A stretch of DNA of 64,000 nucleotides from Oncomelania hupensis (GCA_036898135.1 JBAHVR010000227.1:1-64000), one strand, 5' to 3'; shown: positions 41,327-52,727, counted from the stretch's first letter. Made by a program: numbers and translations. Notes: generated from the sequence alone by a model not told the origin.

Positions 41327-43468
41327 ATGTCGGACACCGACGACGATGCCTGGGAGCGTGTTGGCGACTCCCAGGTAGACCAGGATCGTTCCCGATCGCC
41401 TATCGAACATCTCTCGGACGACGATAGCGATGATGTCTTGTCCCCTGGTGGACGCGCTTCTTCTCACAAACTTGATGATTTCCTTCATTCCGAACCCAAG
41501 GCCCCTTCCTTGGGTAGGAAAGCCGCTAAGAAAGCCGCCGCTGCTTCTACTCGTGCCCGCCTGATGGCCAGTTGTCACAAGGCTGGAATCCTGTCCAAGC
41601 CTTCTCGACCTCTTACCCCCCGTCCTGGGGGCTTTTCTCCTGCCTCGCACCGCCATTCGAGGCGTGGTCGTGGGCTCGGTACTTCCTCAAAACGTACCGT
41701 TTCCTATGGTGATGTTCCTCAGGACCCTTCACGGTCTCCTTCTCCTGTTCCGATGGCCGACGATTCTGCCTCGGCTGTCCCTGAGTCGGTTGCTCAGAGT
41801 TCTCCTTTGTCAGCTGCTCACTCCCCGGTCCCCTCCTCTTCTGAGCAGGTGGTGACCGGGACAGTGGATGATGTACCTGCCTCTGATGCTGGATCCTCTG
41901 GTGCACCCTCACGGGTGTCCACTAGTGTTTCTGCTGTCTCTTCTGTTCCTGGGCCCTCGGGCTCCTCTGCTACTGGCTCCCAGCAGGCCTCTTCTGCTTC
42001 TGTGGGCCAGCCCCGTTCTTATGCGGCTGCTGCACGCGCTGGTGCAAATCTGCCTTCCAATGCCACTCGTACTCATCGTCCGACTTTTTCGAGGCCTCGT
42101 GCTGACGTTGTCGACTTTCCCGTCGTGATACGGGATCTGGGTGGCGGCCCTGCCACATTCTCTGGTCTGGGACCATTTTTGCGTGCCCAGACCCTCGCCT
42201 CCCTGGCTGGGGAGGTCTCATCCATCCGCCAGGGTCCCTCTGGGGACTGGCTGATTGGTTGCGTCTCAGCAGCCCAGCAGGGTGTTATCTTTCGCTGTTC
42301 CTCTCTTGGAGGGATCCCCATCTCTACGTACATACCGTCTGCCACCACCATTGGAGTGGTGCGCGGTCTTCCTCCACTAGACGATGACCGCTCTTTTCTT
42401 GAGCAGGTCAAGCGTTCTCTCTGCGCCAGTGGCCATCAGGTCCAGGCTGTGGCTCGCCTCCCCCTGTATGGGGGTTCTATGTCCAATAGCATTAAGATTA
42501 CATTTATTTCTAAGGTTCTTCCCTCTGAGGTCACTCTTGGCCGAACCATCTATGCTGTTGACCCTTTTGTGGCACCGGTGGTCAGGTGTACCCGCTGTCA
42601 ACTTCTGGGTCACCAGAGGTGGCAGTGTCGTCGCCGGCGTGACCGGTGTGCCAAATGTGGCAAGGATCACCGTACGGCCGAATGTACTAGCTCTACTTTT
42701 CACTGTTACAACTGTGATGGTGCGCACTCAGCTGCGTGGAGTGGTTGCCCGGAGGTACAGGTTTCCCGCCGGGCCAACCGCCTTCGGGGCTCCACGTATC
42801 TCCCTTTCTCGCAGGCTCTAGAGCTGGCGCGCTCTGGCGCTGGCGGCTCGCCGCCCACGGACGCCTTTCGGCGCTCAGCTCCCTCTTCACTACGCACCCG
42901 GCTTCCTCAGTCTTCGGGTCCCTCTGACCTGTCCACTTCTTGCCCCAAGGGCCCTTCTAAACCATTGCTCTCCCCTTCTGCTCCTCGCTCGTCCTCCCCT
43001 CCCCCGGGCCCTCCTGCTGGGGGGGGGGGGGGGGGTTCGACGACTGCGACTTCGGGGTCACGCAGACCTGCTGCTTCGTCTCGCCCCAAGCCTCCCGCTG
43101 GGGCCACCTCGTCTCTTTCGCTGGGTGCCGCGCGCGGAGCCCGCGAGCCCGCAGTTCGCCCCAGCATTTCGGCGACCACCCCGCCGCGCCCTCCCGGCGT
43201 CGCACGTGGAGTGGCTGGTCCTTCCACCCAGTATCAGCCCGATGCTTCGCCATCCCGGCCTATAAATGTTTCAGTTTCTTCTCTCCCGGTTTTTTCGGCT
43301 CTGCTCTCCCAGCTCACCTCGCTGGAGACCCCCATGCTGGCCGGACTCTCTGACTTGTCGTCCGAGCTGGCCCCCATTAGACTTCTTGTCTCCACACTCT
43401 TTAGCATTATTAAATCTCTTGTTTCGGCTTTTGCTGATCATGCCACGTTGCAAGTACACTCCACCTAA
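41327..43468 (+). CDS. I-like LINE ORF1 (Gag-like, CCHC zinc knuckles)
   Basis: The frame is open from 41240, but the first plausible start is Met at 41327 (MSDTDDDAWERVGDSQ), giving 713 residues. The N-terminal part is Ser/Pro-rich and acidic. A region around 42090-42560 (DVVDFPVVIRDLGG... to TIYAVDPFVAPVVRCTRC) resembles the RRM-like part of jockey/I ORF1 proteins. Three zinc knuckles follow (42585-42765): CTRCQLLGHQRWQC, CAKCGKDHRTAEC and CYNCDGAHSAAWSGC. The C terminus is Ser/Pro-rich with a Gly run encoded by a G-tract (43019-43036). The protein would bind element RNA. Confidence 0.88.
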   Translation: MSDTDDDAWERVGDSQVDQDRSRSPIEHLSDDDSDDVLSPGGRASSHKLDDFLHSEPKAPSLGRKAAKKAAAASTRARLMASCHKAGILSKPSRPLTPRPGGFSPASHRHSRRGRGLGTSSKRTVSYGDVPQDPSRSPSPVPMADDSASAVPESVAQSSPLSAAHSPVPSSSEQVVTGTVDDVPASDAGSSGAPSRVSTSVSAVSSVPGPSGSSATGSQQASSASVGQPRSYAAAARAGANLPSNATRTHRPTFSRPRADVVDFPVVIRDLGGGPATFSGLGPFLRAQTLASLAGEVSSIRQGPSGDWLIGCVSAAQQGVIFRCSSLGGIPISTYIPSATTIGVVRGLPPLDDDRSFLEQVKRSLCASGHQVQAVARLPLYGGSMSNSIKITFISKVLPSEVTLGRTIYAVDPFVAPVVRCTRCQLLGHQRWQCRRRRDRCAKCGKDHRTAECTSSTFHCYNCDGAHSAAWSGCPEVQVSRRANRLRGSTYLPFSQALELARSGAGGSPPTDAFRRSAPSSLRTRLPQSSGPSDLSTSCPKGPSKPLLSPSAPRSSSPPPGPPAGGGGGGSTTATSGSRRPAASSRPKPPAGATSSLSLGAARGAREPAVRPSISATTPPRPPGVARGVAGPSTQYQPDASPSRPINVSVSSLPVFSALLSQLTSLETPMLAGLSDLSSELAPIRLLVSTLFSIIKSLVSAFADHATLQVHST

Positions 43469-43493
43469 ACTTATCTCTCTGCTGCCCATCATC

Positions 43494-44621
43494 ATGGCAG
43501 CCCTCCAAACTTTCCAAATTCTGCAATTTAATTGCCGGTCTGTGGGCCCCCTTCGGGACTCCTTACCTCTCCTCTCACCGGATATTGATCAATCTCATCT
43601 CCTTTGCTTTCAGTCCTTAAATTGTAAGGCTCGAGATTTGCCCCGAATCCCCGGCTTTCACTACCCTCCCCTCTTCACTACGAATGAGGATGACAAAGTA
43701 TATGTCGCCTCTTATGCCCGTCTTGGCCTCTCTCTGGTCGACCTGGGTCCCGTAGACGAGGGCGAGGGTGGTGGCTTCACCTCTGCTGCCAAGATTACCT
43801 TTTGTAACGACTCCTTGCTACCTCACCTTTTCATCTTAAATTATTACAACCCCACGGGTTGTATGTCCTTTGACTGGCTCGCCGACATTGTTGGGGACGA
43901 GGACTGGTTAGTCCTCGGCGATTTTAATCGCATAGATGCCTCCTGGGACCCAGCCTTTCCTTCCCATTCTTCTGCGATTCGTGAGGCTTTGGCTGCGGCC
44001 AATCTCTCTCCTCTCAACGATGGGTCTATTACCCATATTCCGGACTGTTCGACCCGATCATGTACCGTCATTGATCTGAGCCTGGCTACCCCTTCGGTGG
44101 AAGCCTGTGCTGAGTGGGCGACTGCTGCCGACCCTGCTTTTTCAGACCATCTTCCCATACTCATTCGTCTTGGCGTCTCGCCGCAGGTCGCCTCTGAGGC
44201 ACGCTCTCTTAATTTAGCCAAAATTGACTGGGAGCGTTATTCAGTTCTTTTAGCTCCTACTGTCTTTCCGTCTGACCTTTCTGTCGATGCCACTGAGACT
44301 TTCGTGTGTCATATTGTAACTTCTATTGCCACTATTCTGGCGCCTCGACCTTGCGCCTCCTCCACCAGGACTCCTATGCCTTGGTGGAATGACGCTTGCC
44401 GGGATGCTGTTCGGGCTAAGCGACGTGCTTATGCCGCCTATAGACGGGTTAGTACCCCTATCACTCATGCTCTCATGAAGTCTACCAAGAGTACTGCTAA
44501 GCGGACGGTTGCCGCAGCTAAACGAGCCCACTGGTTGTCCGGTCTCTCTGGCGACCTGGGCTTAGGTCAACTTTGGACAAACCTGCGCAAGTTGCTTGCG
44601 CGGGTCTTACCGTCCCATTAA
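43494..44621 (+). pseudogene. I-like LINE ORF2, 5' part: APE endonuclease (frameshifted end)
   Basis: This is the first part of ORF2, in frame from about 43266. I choose Met43494 (MAALQTFQILQFNCRS), 25 bp after the ORF1 stop; Met43440, overlapping ORF1, is an alternative. The APE-type endonuclease shows FNCRS at its start, LGDFNRIDASW near 43912 and SDHLPILIRL near 44140. The frame then reads past the linker region and stops at 44621. The conserved linker before RT continues in the next frame from about 44596, so a single net +1 shift lies between roughly 44560 and 44621. The broken region contains a GCGCAAG/CTTGCGC palindrome at 44585-44601. Confidence 0.85.
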
Positions 44622-47250
44622 TCCTGACCTGACCTCTGGTTCCGAAGTTTTCACCTCAAATGATACCAAGGCAGCTGCCTTTCTCTCTAAATTTGTTTCC
44701 GTCAGCGACGGTAGCCTCCTCTCTCCTGCTGAGGCCAGTCGTAGGGCTGCTGCTGAAGCTATCTTTCCTCCTCTGGTTATGCCTCAGTCTTCCCGCTCCC
44801 CGCTGACCATGGCAGAACTCTTGCGCGCTCTGCGCGCCTGCCCGGACAGCAAGGGTGCGGGCCCTGATGGAGTACATTATTTAATGATAAAACGTGCCCC
44901 CCTTTCCTTTAAAACGCAGCTCTTAGCTCACTTTAATAAATGTTTCTCCTCTGGGTCTATCCCTGGGTCCTGGCGCACGGCCACCGTGGTCCCAGTCCCC
45001 AAACCACACAAATCCAGACAATCCATCGATAATTACCGCCCTATTGCTCTCACAAACCATACATGCAAAATATATGAGCGCATCATCAAAAACCGACTTG
45101 AATATTTCTGTTCCTCCCGGGGTGTCATTCAGGTCGCCCAGGCCGGCTTCCGGCGTGGTCGCGGTGTCGTCGATCACCTGGTCCGCCTGAACGAGCACAT
45201 TCGTCGTGCCCGTGCCAGGAGGCGGACTGTCCTTGCGTGTTTCTTCGACATCGCGAAGGCCTTCGACTCTGTCTGGCACGCCGGCCTGCTGGAGAGACTT
45301 CGCTCCCTGGGTGTCGATAGCTCCATTACGGCCTTTGTGGCCGCCTTTCTTCGCGATCGGCAGATCCAGGTGCGCTGGGGAGGGGTTCTTTCCCCCCCCC
45401 CCGGGCTCTTGAGCATGGGAGTGCCCCAGGGATCGGTTATTGCGCCCCTTCTCTTCGGCATAGTCCTCTCCGAGGTGGGACTCAACGTGTCGGCTGGCAC
45501 TACGGCCACTTTATATGCTGACGATATTGCTCTCTGGCGCACCTCACGGGGACGCCTCCTTCGCTCCTCCAGCACTTTCTTCCATCAGGACATGGCCGCC
45601 TTCCAGGCGGACATTGATCGTGTTGCAGTTTCTCTGGCTTCTGTGGGTTTGACCCTGTCTTCATCTAAGACGGTTTTCATTCCCTTTTATCTCCGCTGGA
45701 ACCCCCTGTTTTCTACTCTTAGCATTCATGTTGCTGGCACCAGCGTCGCGCCCTCTCGCAGTGTGCGCTACCTCGGTTTCACTTTCCATCAAAACGGCAG
45801 CTATACCTCTCACATTAACCTAAACGCCTCTTCCGCCAGTAAGGCCATAGGTATCATTCTTTCTATTCGTAATGAGCCTTGGGCTCAAGACCCGCGCACT
45901 CTCGTAACACTGGTAGTTTCTCTTGTCCGCTCCCGGCTCCTTTTTGGAGCTGAACTTTTTTATAACCTTCCAACTCGTCTTCTCCGGGTGTTGGTCGGTG
46001 TGGAGTGCAGGGCTCTTTGCCTTGCGCTCTCTCTTCACCGATCCACCCCCCAGATACTTGTATATCGCCTGGCTGGCATTCTCCCGTTGGATCTACAAAT
46101 CCGTAAACTCTGTGCGGGATACGTCCTGCGTGCCTCACGTGTCCCTAACTCTACAGTCGACGAGTTGGATCCCGACTTCATGTGGCCGATCACTCCTCGC
46201 TCTCTACCCGGCATCGGAGCCGCCGTTGACGAGCTTCTTGGCTCTATCCCCGGTGGTCGGTGCCCGGTTGAACCTCTTCCTCCGCTTGTCCCCCCGTGGG
46301 ACGTTTCCACATCACCTGTCTCCCTCGGCTTTGACGGCCTCAGCCGTAGTTCTGCTCTGCCTCTGGTCACCCAACTAGCTCTGGAGAGGGTGGGGGCTGC
46401 CTCTGGTTCTCTCCGTGTCTTTACCGACGGGTCCCTCGGCCCGGACGGTTGCTCGGGTTGCGGCTTTTCCATTGATGGCGTGGGGGATTCGTCCTACGGA
46501 GCTCCCCCGGGCTCTAGTGTGCTCACGTGCGAACTTCTGGCCATACGGGAGGCCCTCTTTGTTCTTTCGAGGTCCTCTCCTCCTCTTAGCTGTCCTATCT
46601 CCGTTTTCTCCGACTCTAACTCGGCTCTTGCCTGTCTCGAAGCCGGTTTTTCTTCGGCTAGACCTCTTCTCGTATACGACATCCTAAACTCTGTGTCTTC
46701 TCTTTCTGGTACGGGTTGCACCGTATCCTTCTCTTGGATTCCTTCGCACGTGGGCATACGTGGAAATGAGCGCGCCGACCGGGCCGCGGCCGCTGGCTCC
46801 GCCGGGCTGGCCCCCACCTCTCTGATTGTCGACCCTTCTCTCCTTGAGACCAAGGCGGCAGTCGCATCCGAACTTCTCTCGCTCTGGAACTCACGGTATG
46901 CTGCTGGCTGTCCTGGCCGCCCTTTCCTGGAGGGACGTCGTCCCTTCCCTTTACATCATTCCATTCCTTGCTTCTTAAAAACTCTTGTTCTTCGCCTCTG
47001 TTCTGGCCGATGGCGCACTCGGTTTGTTCCTATGACCTGCGTTTGTGATTCTCCCATTAGTTATGACCATTGTTTATTTGATTGTCCGCTCCTACTCGCA
47101 GATTTTTCTGACCTACGCAACGCTTGTCGGGCTATTGGTATTGGCCATTGCTGGTCCGACCTTGTCACCTACTCAACCTCTACTAACCCTGGTTTGCTGT
47201 TACTTGCAGCTAGATGTATTTACAACTCACAGGTTGCCTCACTTCTGTAG
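44596..47250 (+). pseudogene. I-like LINE ORF2, 3' part: reverse transcriptase and RNase H
   Basis: The 884-codon frame continues ORF2 after the frameshift and has no start of its own that looks biological. RT (about residues 85-370) shows GAGPDGVHY, NYRPIAL, ACFFDIAKAFDSVWH, MGVPQGSVIAP and the catalytic YADD at 307-310. RNase H (about 605-745) has Asp611, Glu646 and Asp673, then SWIPSHVGIRGNERADRAA. A Cys-rich C terminus (CVCDSPISYDHCLFDCPLL) follows. All expected motifs are intact. Only the frameshift upstream appears to block expression as one protein. Confidence 0.92.
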
Positions 47251-48019
47251 GCATCTTTCTCCTTTTTTCATTCTTCGCTATCTTGTCATTGACCGAGGTC
47301 CTTGCCTTCACTAGGCTATTACCTTTCAAGCCCGCCTTTCTGGTGGCCCTATGTTTGCATTTTATCTCCGCATCATGTATGTGATGCCTTCTTTTAAGCC
47401 AAAATTTTAAACTTTTATTTTTATCTTCTATTTTATTGGGCTGCTCCATTGGAACCTGCATCATGGCCTCACTTGCCGAGGGTTGCCAAGTGCAGCATGT
47501 ACAATTTTATCACTCTTATCATTAATATTCCAGCCTTTCTTTACAGGCGCTTTCCTTGTTTTTTGTGTGTTTATTTTTGCCGTTCCTCTGGAGCCCGTAT
47601 CATGGCTCATATGCCGAGGGTTGCCGAGTGCAACGTGCTCTTTTTTATATTTTAGCCTTTCAGCTGTTTCCCTGGATCCCGTACCATGGCACTTTTTGCC
47701 GAGGGATGCCTAGTACAGCTTTTTTCTTAAACTTATTATTAGTTATTGACGCTTAGTCCAAATTTAACAGACGCTTTTAACCTATATTTATCTTACTGGT
47801 TTTAGTAACCTTGCGTATGTCTGTGTGCACGACTGACTTCCCTCCCCCCGTAGTTACCTTATTTCCCCTGATTTTAAACGTGGTCCTGAAAAGTTTTAAT
47901 TGTAACGTTTAATACCTCCTCTATGGAAGTCCCATTTTAATTGCCTCCATTTTAATCGTCCCCAATATGCCCTTTGGTGTTGGGGGACGTAAATTTTAAA
48001 CAACGAACAAACGAACGAA
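47251..48019 (+). other. LINE 3'UTR with three-unit repeat
   Basis: Units near 47448, 47588 and 47668 share 'TGGANCCCGTATCATGGC ... GCCGAGGGTTGCCGAGTGCA'. The tail is AAATTTTAAACAACGAACAA, then ACGAACGAAC. Confidence 0.75.
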
Positions 48020-48030
48020 CCTGCAGTTTG

Positions 48031-48547
48031 TCAGAGGACGAGCGAAGCTGCGTGTGCACGTACATGCTATGCAGTAGAGGAGTCTGCTGCTAGTGTGGAC
48101 AGAACGACGTATGATTCGGCAGTCTCAAACACTCTGTATGTGTAGGAGTGGGCCTGTGCACGATCCAGTGGTATTTTAGCAGAGCTTGCAATGATATTAG
48201 CTTCTCATGTTGATGGGACAATGGCTGAGACTTAAAGTGACATTGAAAATCACCGCAGTTTTTTTTTTTCTTCTCCATTTTGTCAGTGGGCAACCGACAT
48301 TACATGTCAGATGTAAAGACTTCCATTAGAGCTATGCTTGTTGAAGTTAGCATTTAGAAACAGGATTTAGCAATCCTTGTTGGAGCTAGTATTTTTGGAA
48401 TAGAATTTAGCGATGATTGTTGGATCATGGAGCTTAGCATACAGTAAGGAACAAGAATTTAGCCATGCTCTTCTTGTTTTTCTTGTACTTGTTCTTCTTC
48501 TTCTGCGTTCGACCCACGATCATGCCTATTTCAGGAGCTAAGTGAAT
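48031..48547. other. Unassigned intergenic DNA
   Basis: Three imperfect copies of a ~60-bp 'TTAGCATTTAGAAACAGGATTTAGCAATCCTTGTTGGAGCT'-like phrase occupy about 48330-48480. No gene is recognised. Confidence 0.45.
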
Positions 48548-48875
48548 TTTATTTATTTATTTATTTATTTATTTAATCGTTCTTATATAGCGCTTTTCCA
48601 GCTCAAGAGCTGCTCAAAGCGCTGGCCGATACAGGATCTAACTCAAGGCGCCCGAGACGCCCACCCGCAGCCTTTGGGCGCATGGTCTGACGCCCGGACA
48701 AATGAGCACAATCCTGGGCAGCCAGGGATGGGGGAGAAGGACCTAGGTGCATGCTGGGTGTTTTCTTGTCACCGGCACTCACCCGTCTAGGACATGAGCG
48801 TCAGGATCTTTAAAGTCCGTTATGATGGAATGTATGCGATACAGACTAGACCTCGGTTTATACTCTCATCCGAAT
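48548..48875 (-). mobile_element. SINE-like family A, full-length copy
   Basis: Nearly identical to 12003-12335, with an ATTT-type tail of 6 units on the plus strand. It truncates just short of the TCCGAAGGAG end. Confidence 0.85.
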
Positions 48876-49254
48876 GCAATGTAGACTAGTCTACAGTCTT
48901 CTTCAATTTGGGTGGCGATCCTCCAGAGCTTGGTGCCCAAATCGGTTTGTTCAGGCCTAATGGCGTAATGTCTCTAAATGTGGGCAGGTCTTAAAAATAT
49001 GCTTTTCCATTGATCCTGTTCAGAGCCATGCTCAAAATGGCATTACTAGCTTGTTATGCGCCATTCCCGCAAATGGCAGTAGTAGGATTCTTTCTTAGAT
49101 GCGGGTTTGCGGTTTATCACTCAGCATTCAAAGCTGTATGTAAATGCAGGCTGCGTCCCTCCCTAAGGATTTAGTAACGCTCTCAGTGGCATTAAGGTTA
49201 TTCTGCTGTTCTTTATGCTGTTCATTGTGAACAAACTTCTGCAAATTGAAAGAG
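48876..49254. other. Unassigned intergenic DNA
   Basis: No gene recognised. Confidence 0.4.
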
Positions 49255-49394
49255 ATGGTGGTGGTGATGGTGAAGAATTTGGAGAAGAAGAAGATGTTAT
49301 GATGATGATGATGAGGGTAATGATGATGGTGGTGGTGGTGATGATGATGATGATGATGATGATGGTGGTGGTGATGATGATGATGATGATGATG

Positions 49395-49481
<87 letters not shown>
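49255..49481. repeat. (GAT)n/(GGT)n microsatellite
   Basis: GAT units with GGT patches at 49327-49375. They are purer from 49395 on. Confidence 0.97.
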
Positions 49482-49482
<1 letters not shown>

Positions 49483-49949
49483 CGATTTCGCTTGATGACG
49501 ATGATCCTTCGGCCACCTCAGTCCCTACGCGGTCAGGCTCATTAATCTGTCGGGACACTTCTGTGTAGTATGATCTAGTTAGCGGCAAACAGTAGCACCA
49601 TTTGTCTGGTCATTAGTTAGTGTCATCTATTGACCACCGACAACGTGCAGAAAGGGTCGGACTACTTTACTTACGTGGCCAATTCCATTGTGAGGTCTGT
49701 CAAATAGATACTGTTGACTGCATAGTACGGGAGGCTTACTAGTTAGAGTTAGACACTTTATACTAAACTCTACTAGCAAGAATAGGTATCCATCATGGCA
49801 GTTTTCGTCATTAATCAACATAAATTTTTATCATCAGTATCATCAATCGTCATCGTCGCCAGTATCAGAATACAGAATTTATTCAGCCAAATGAACACAG
49901 AACGTCGCAAAAAGAAACTGCCTCGATGTTGGTGAACAGTCCCACACAT
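49482..49949. other. Unassigned intergenic DNA
   Basis: No gene or repeat recognised. Confidence 0.4.
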
Positions 49950-50065
49950 TTCTTTATTTAATTATTTATTTTATTTTGTCGTTTTATATAGCGCTTTTCC
50001 AGCTCAAGAGCTGTTCAAGGCGCTGGCTGATACAGGATCTAACTCAAGCCGCCACACCGCAGGCA
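49950..50065 (-). mobile_element. SINE-like family A, 3' fragment
   Basis: TATATAGCGCTTTTCCAGCT, TCAAGGCGCTGGCTGATACA and GGATCTAACTCAAGCCGCC, with an ATTT tail. It faces the copy at 50335-50450. Confidence 0.85.
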
Positions 50066-50334
50066 CACATCATAATGACCACAGACTGTCCTAAATCTAC
50101 CCCACGCAAAACATTTGATAAGACATCCATTGTTAAAAACAATTACATTTTTTTAAATAGCCGAACAGTTTCTTCTTGGTCCTATCCTCACCCTCATTCT
50201 CCATTTTCTCTTCCCCATCATCAAAGTCGGCTAGTGTACTTAATTTGACGCGCCTTATTTCATTTGTAAGATACATCCACTTCATGACGATAATGATTGT
50301 TCTTATAATATATATAATCATTCCTAGTGCTTCT

Positions 50335-50450
50335 AGAGTGTGAGGAACGGAGCATCTTTGGGCGCCTCGGAAGGCTTGAGTTAGATCCTGTTTTGGCCAG
50401 CGCCTTGGGCAGTTCTTGCGTGGAGAAAACCGCTATATAAGAACGATTCA
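50335..50450 (+). mobile_element. SINE-like family A, 3' fragment in opposite orientation
   Basis: TTGAGTTAGATCCTGTTTTG, GCCAGCGCCTTGGGCAGTTC, then AACCGCTATATAAGAACGAT and an AATT tail. It is the inverted partner of the copy at 49950-50065. Confidence 0.85.
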
Positions 50451-50701
50451 ATTAATTAATTATTCTGTCGATATCGCGCCTAATTCGTGTTGCTTTTAAT
50501 CAGTCTTGTACGGTTGTTGTTGTCGCTGTTTTGTTTTAATTTGTTCGCAGAAGCCTAGTTGGATTTATTTGTTAAGATGGCGCGTGTTTAGTGGATGCTC
50601 CACTTTGTTATAATTGGTGGATCTGAACTGTGGAAGCAGCTGTGCTTTGGCAGGAAAGGCGACCGACCAAAATGTCACTGGCTTTGGTACTTTTTACTAG
50701 T

Positions 50702-50704
50702 GAC

Positions 50705-50778
<74 letters not shown>

Positions 50779-50780
50779 AT

Positions 50781-50858
<78 letters not shown>

Positions 50859-50861
50859 GAA
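50702..50861. repeat. (AAT)n microsatellite
   Basis: About 52 units with one CATGT interruption near 50778. Confidence 0.97.
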
Positions 50862-52050
50862 ATAACAATAACAAATACATCTATACAAACAAGATAAAGG
50901 TGTTCCCGTAACATTTTTGGTCGTTTTGGAGAGGGACTGAGACGTTTGGGATCTCCCTTTTTTGTCTGGGCCAGCTTCAGTGAAGGTGGTGCCTCATCTC
51001 TTGTTCCTTCGCTGCCTTTTACCTTTTCCCAGTTGTTAACATCCTCACCAGGTTTCCATTCACACGTGACACCTACTGACAAATCCTCCCCTTTCCCTTC
51101 ACCCCCCACCCCCAAAAAATACAACAAAAACCTTCCAAAAAAACCAACCAAACAAACAAAAACCAAATTCGTAATATCAGTTCCAGCTGAAAGTTTTTGT
51201 TGTTGTTGTTGTTTTGTTTTTTTTGCGGCGATCTAACGAAGTATTTGCTACACTGCCTTGCTGAGACTTACCGAGGTTTACTATGTTAGTGGAAAGAGGC
51301 CAACGCAAGTCTCGGTTAATCTCTGCTTCGCAATGTTAGTATGTGAACACAGCCTATCTGAAACTCGACAAGGGTGAGTAGTGTCTCCGCCTGCCGAAAC
51401 TGAGGGAGTAGACCTCGCGCGCCACATCTCAGCTACGCTGTACGACATCAATGCTCCTTTCAGTCCTTTGACTTGACAAGGATGAATCACCGACCCACCT
51501 GTTGCACCTGTGGTTACCATTTCTGCAGGCAGTCAGAGCAGCGACTACAAATTGCGCCAACTTGCATGAGCACAAGGATAGTGGCATGGGGTGAGAAGTC
51601 TGTGACCCTTACTTGTAATGTGTTTCCAGGCAGTTGATTCTACGCCGAGTTAAGTGATACGTGAAGCAGTATGAAAAAGAGGTGCGGCATTTTACAGTTA
51701 TTGTAATAGTAGCAGCAGTAGTTTCTAGTTCGAGGTATGTGAAGTATAATTACGATGATGATGGTGATGATAATGATGCAGGTGACACTACTACATTTTC
51801 ACCGTGATGTTTTTGTGTGAAATAAACATCTATTGACTTGACTTTTACTACTAGTGTAAGGATGTAAAGAAGTAAAGTACATTACATTGCATGGTTGTTG
51901 CTTAAAGGTCAACATCATTGAAACATAAAACTGAGCACAAAATATCTAAGCATAATAAAAGAAGTCACATGCCAAACAACTTTTTCCCGAAAAATACTGC
52001 CTTTTTTAAATATTTAATAAAATCTACTTCGAATAAACTTTTGCACCTTC
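50862..52050. other. Unassigned intergenic DNA
   Basis: A C/A-rich stretch lies at 51080-51165. A TGTTG run is at 51197-51212. No gene is recognised. Confidence 0.45.
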
Positions 52051-52057
52051 GAAAAGG

Positions 52058-52104
52058 CCGGTCACGTGACCACATGGCTCGTGACGTCAACTGCTGTAGA
52101 CAAT
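52058..52104 (+). promoter_or_regulatory. Promoter-like region of the THAP exon
   Basis: GTCACGTGAC (52061-52070) is a palindromic CACGTG E-box of the USF/MYC type. TGACGTCA (52082-52089) is a perfect cAMP response element. Both lie within 45 bp of the first ATG (52105). No TATA box is evident. Confidence 0.6.
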
Positions 52105-52500
52105 ATGGAGTCCGATAGTGCCCCTTCTCTATCAAAACGCAGGAAAACGAAGAGCAGTGGCCTATATTGTGCCGTTGCGGGTTGTACAAACAAACAAGCG
52201 GATGGGTTAACATTGCATAGGTTTCCAAAAAACGAAGAAGTGCGAAATAAGTGGGTGAGATTCGTGCAGGAAAAGCGTGTAAACTTCGGTCCGAAGTACG
52301 GGACACCAACTGCGTCGTCAGCAATTTGCGCAAAACACTTCACTGAAGACTGCTTCCCCCCAAGTGCCACTTTAATTAATGCGGAGCTTTGGGATGAAAA
52401 CAATACAGACATTAAAGCCTGGTTCTGTTCCAACGATCCAAAGTCCGTGTGCCATTGCAACAAGCGCCTCAACAACAGCATCAGTGATTCAAGTTACTAG
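52105..52500 (+). CDS. THAP-type zinc finger protein, 5' exon with altered reading frame
   Basis: From Met52105 (MESDSAPSLSKRRKTK) the 131-codon frame encodes most of a THAP domain, a C2CH DNA-binding zinc finger: Cys22-X4-Cys27, LHRFP 37-41, Trp50, and Cys75-X2-His78 followed by FTEDCF. The upstream in-frame Met (52066) lies inside the promoter motifs, so I choose Met52105. The C-terminal box that ends THAP domains (here LKPGSVPTI, about 52403-52430) lies in the +1 frame, which stays open to the SINE insertion and ends in a splice-donor-like AAGAG/GTATGT at 52752. So this copy is either a real gene with a frameshift or a misread base, or a pseudogene. It could be a host gene or a P-element-like transposase relic. 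Confidence 0.7.
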   Translation: MESDSAPSLSKRRKTKSSGLYCAVAGCTNKQADGLTLHRFPKNEEVRNKWVRFVQEKRVNFGPKYGTPTASSAICAKHFTEDCFPPSATLINAELWDENNTDIKAWFCSNDPKSVCHCNKRLNNSISDSSY

Positions 52501-52604
52501 TAGTAGGCCTACTAGTACTGCTTCAACTTCAACTACAGTCACAGTGGCTACTACACATTCATCGTCTGCTATCAGTTTGCCGCGTGTCAGGAAAGTCAGA
52601 GGAG

Positions 52605-52727
52605 CTTTTATTTATTTATTTATTTATTTAATCGTTCTTATATAGCGCTTTTCCAGCTCAAGAGCTGGTCAAGGCGCTGGCCGATACAGGATCTAACTCA
52701 AGCCGCCCGAGACGCCCACCCGCAGCT
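52605..52727 (-). mobile_element. SINE-like family A inserted in the THAP exon region
   Basis: The 5'-truncated element (its 3' part only) lies between AGCTTTT at 52600-52606 and AGCTTTT at about 52725-52731, a 7-bp target duplication. Removing it in thought would join the open +1 frame with CAGAAAAGGGAACGCAAGAG, which leads to a GTATGT donor. Confidence 0.8.

Larger units (their letters stand above)
40679..48019 (+). mobile_element. Nearly full-length I-like non-LTR retrotransposon
   Basis: The 7.34-kb element is bounded by an 11-bp target duplication. Order: 5'UTR with a two-unit tandem repeat, ORF1 (41327-43468), ORF2 endonuclease (43494-44621), ORF2 RT plus RNase H in another frame (44596-47250), 3'UTR with a three-unit repeat, and an AACG/AAAC tail (about 48000-48019). 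ORF1 with three zinc knuckles and ORF2 with RNase H fit the I-like group (I/Nimb-type) of LINEs. One frameshift inactivates ORF2 here. The sequence is GC-richer than its surroundings. Confidence 0.93.

Noticed and set aside
44596..44621. Programmed ribosomal frameshift between the two ORF2 parts
   Set aside because: I-like LINEs normally encode EN, RT and RNase H in one frame, and no slippery heptamer is evident here. A simple indel is more likely, though sister copies would decide.
41201..46894. Arg/Gly/Pro-rich frames opposite or beside the I-like LINE ORFs
   Set aside because: Shadow frames in GC-rich coding sequence without motifs.
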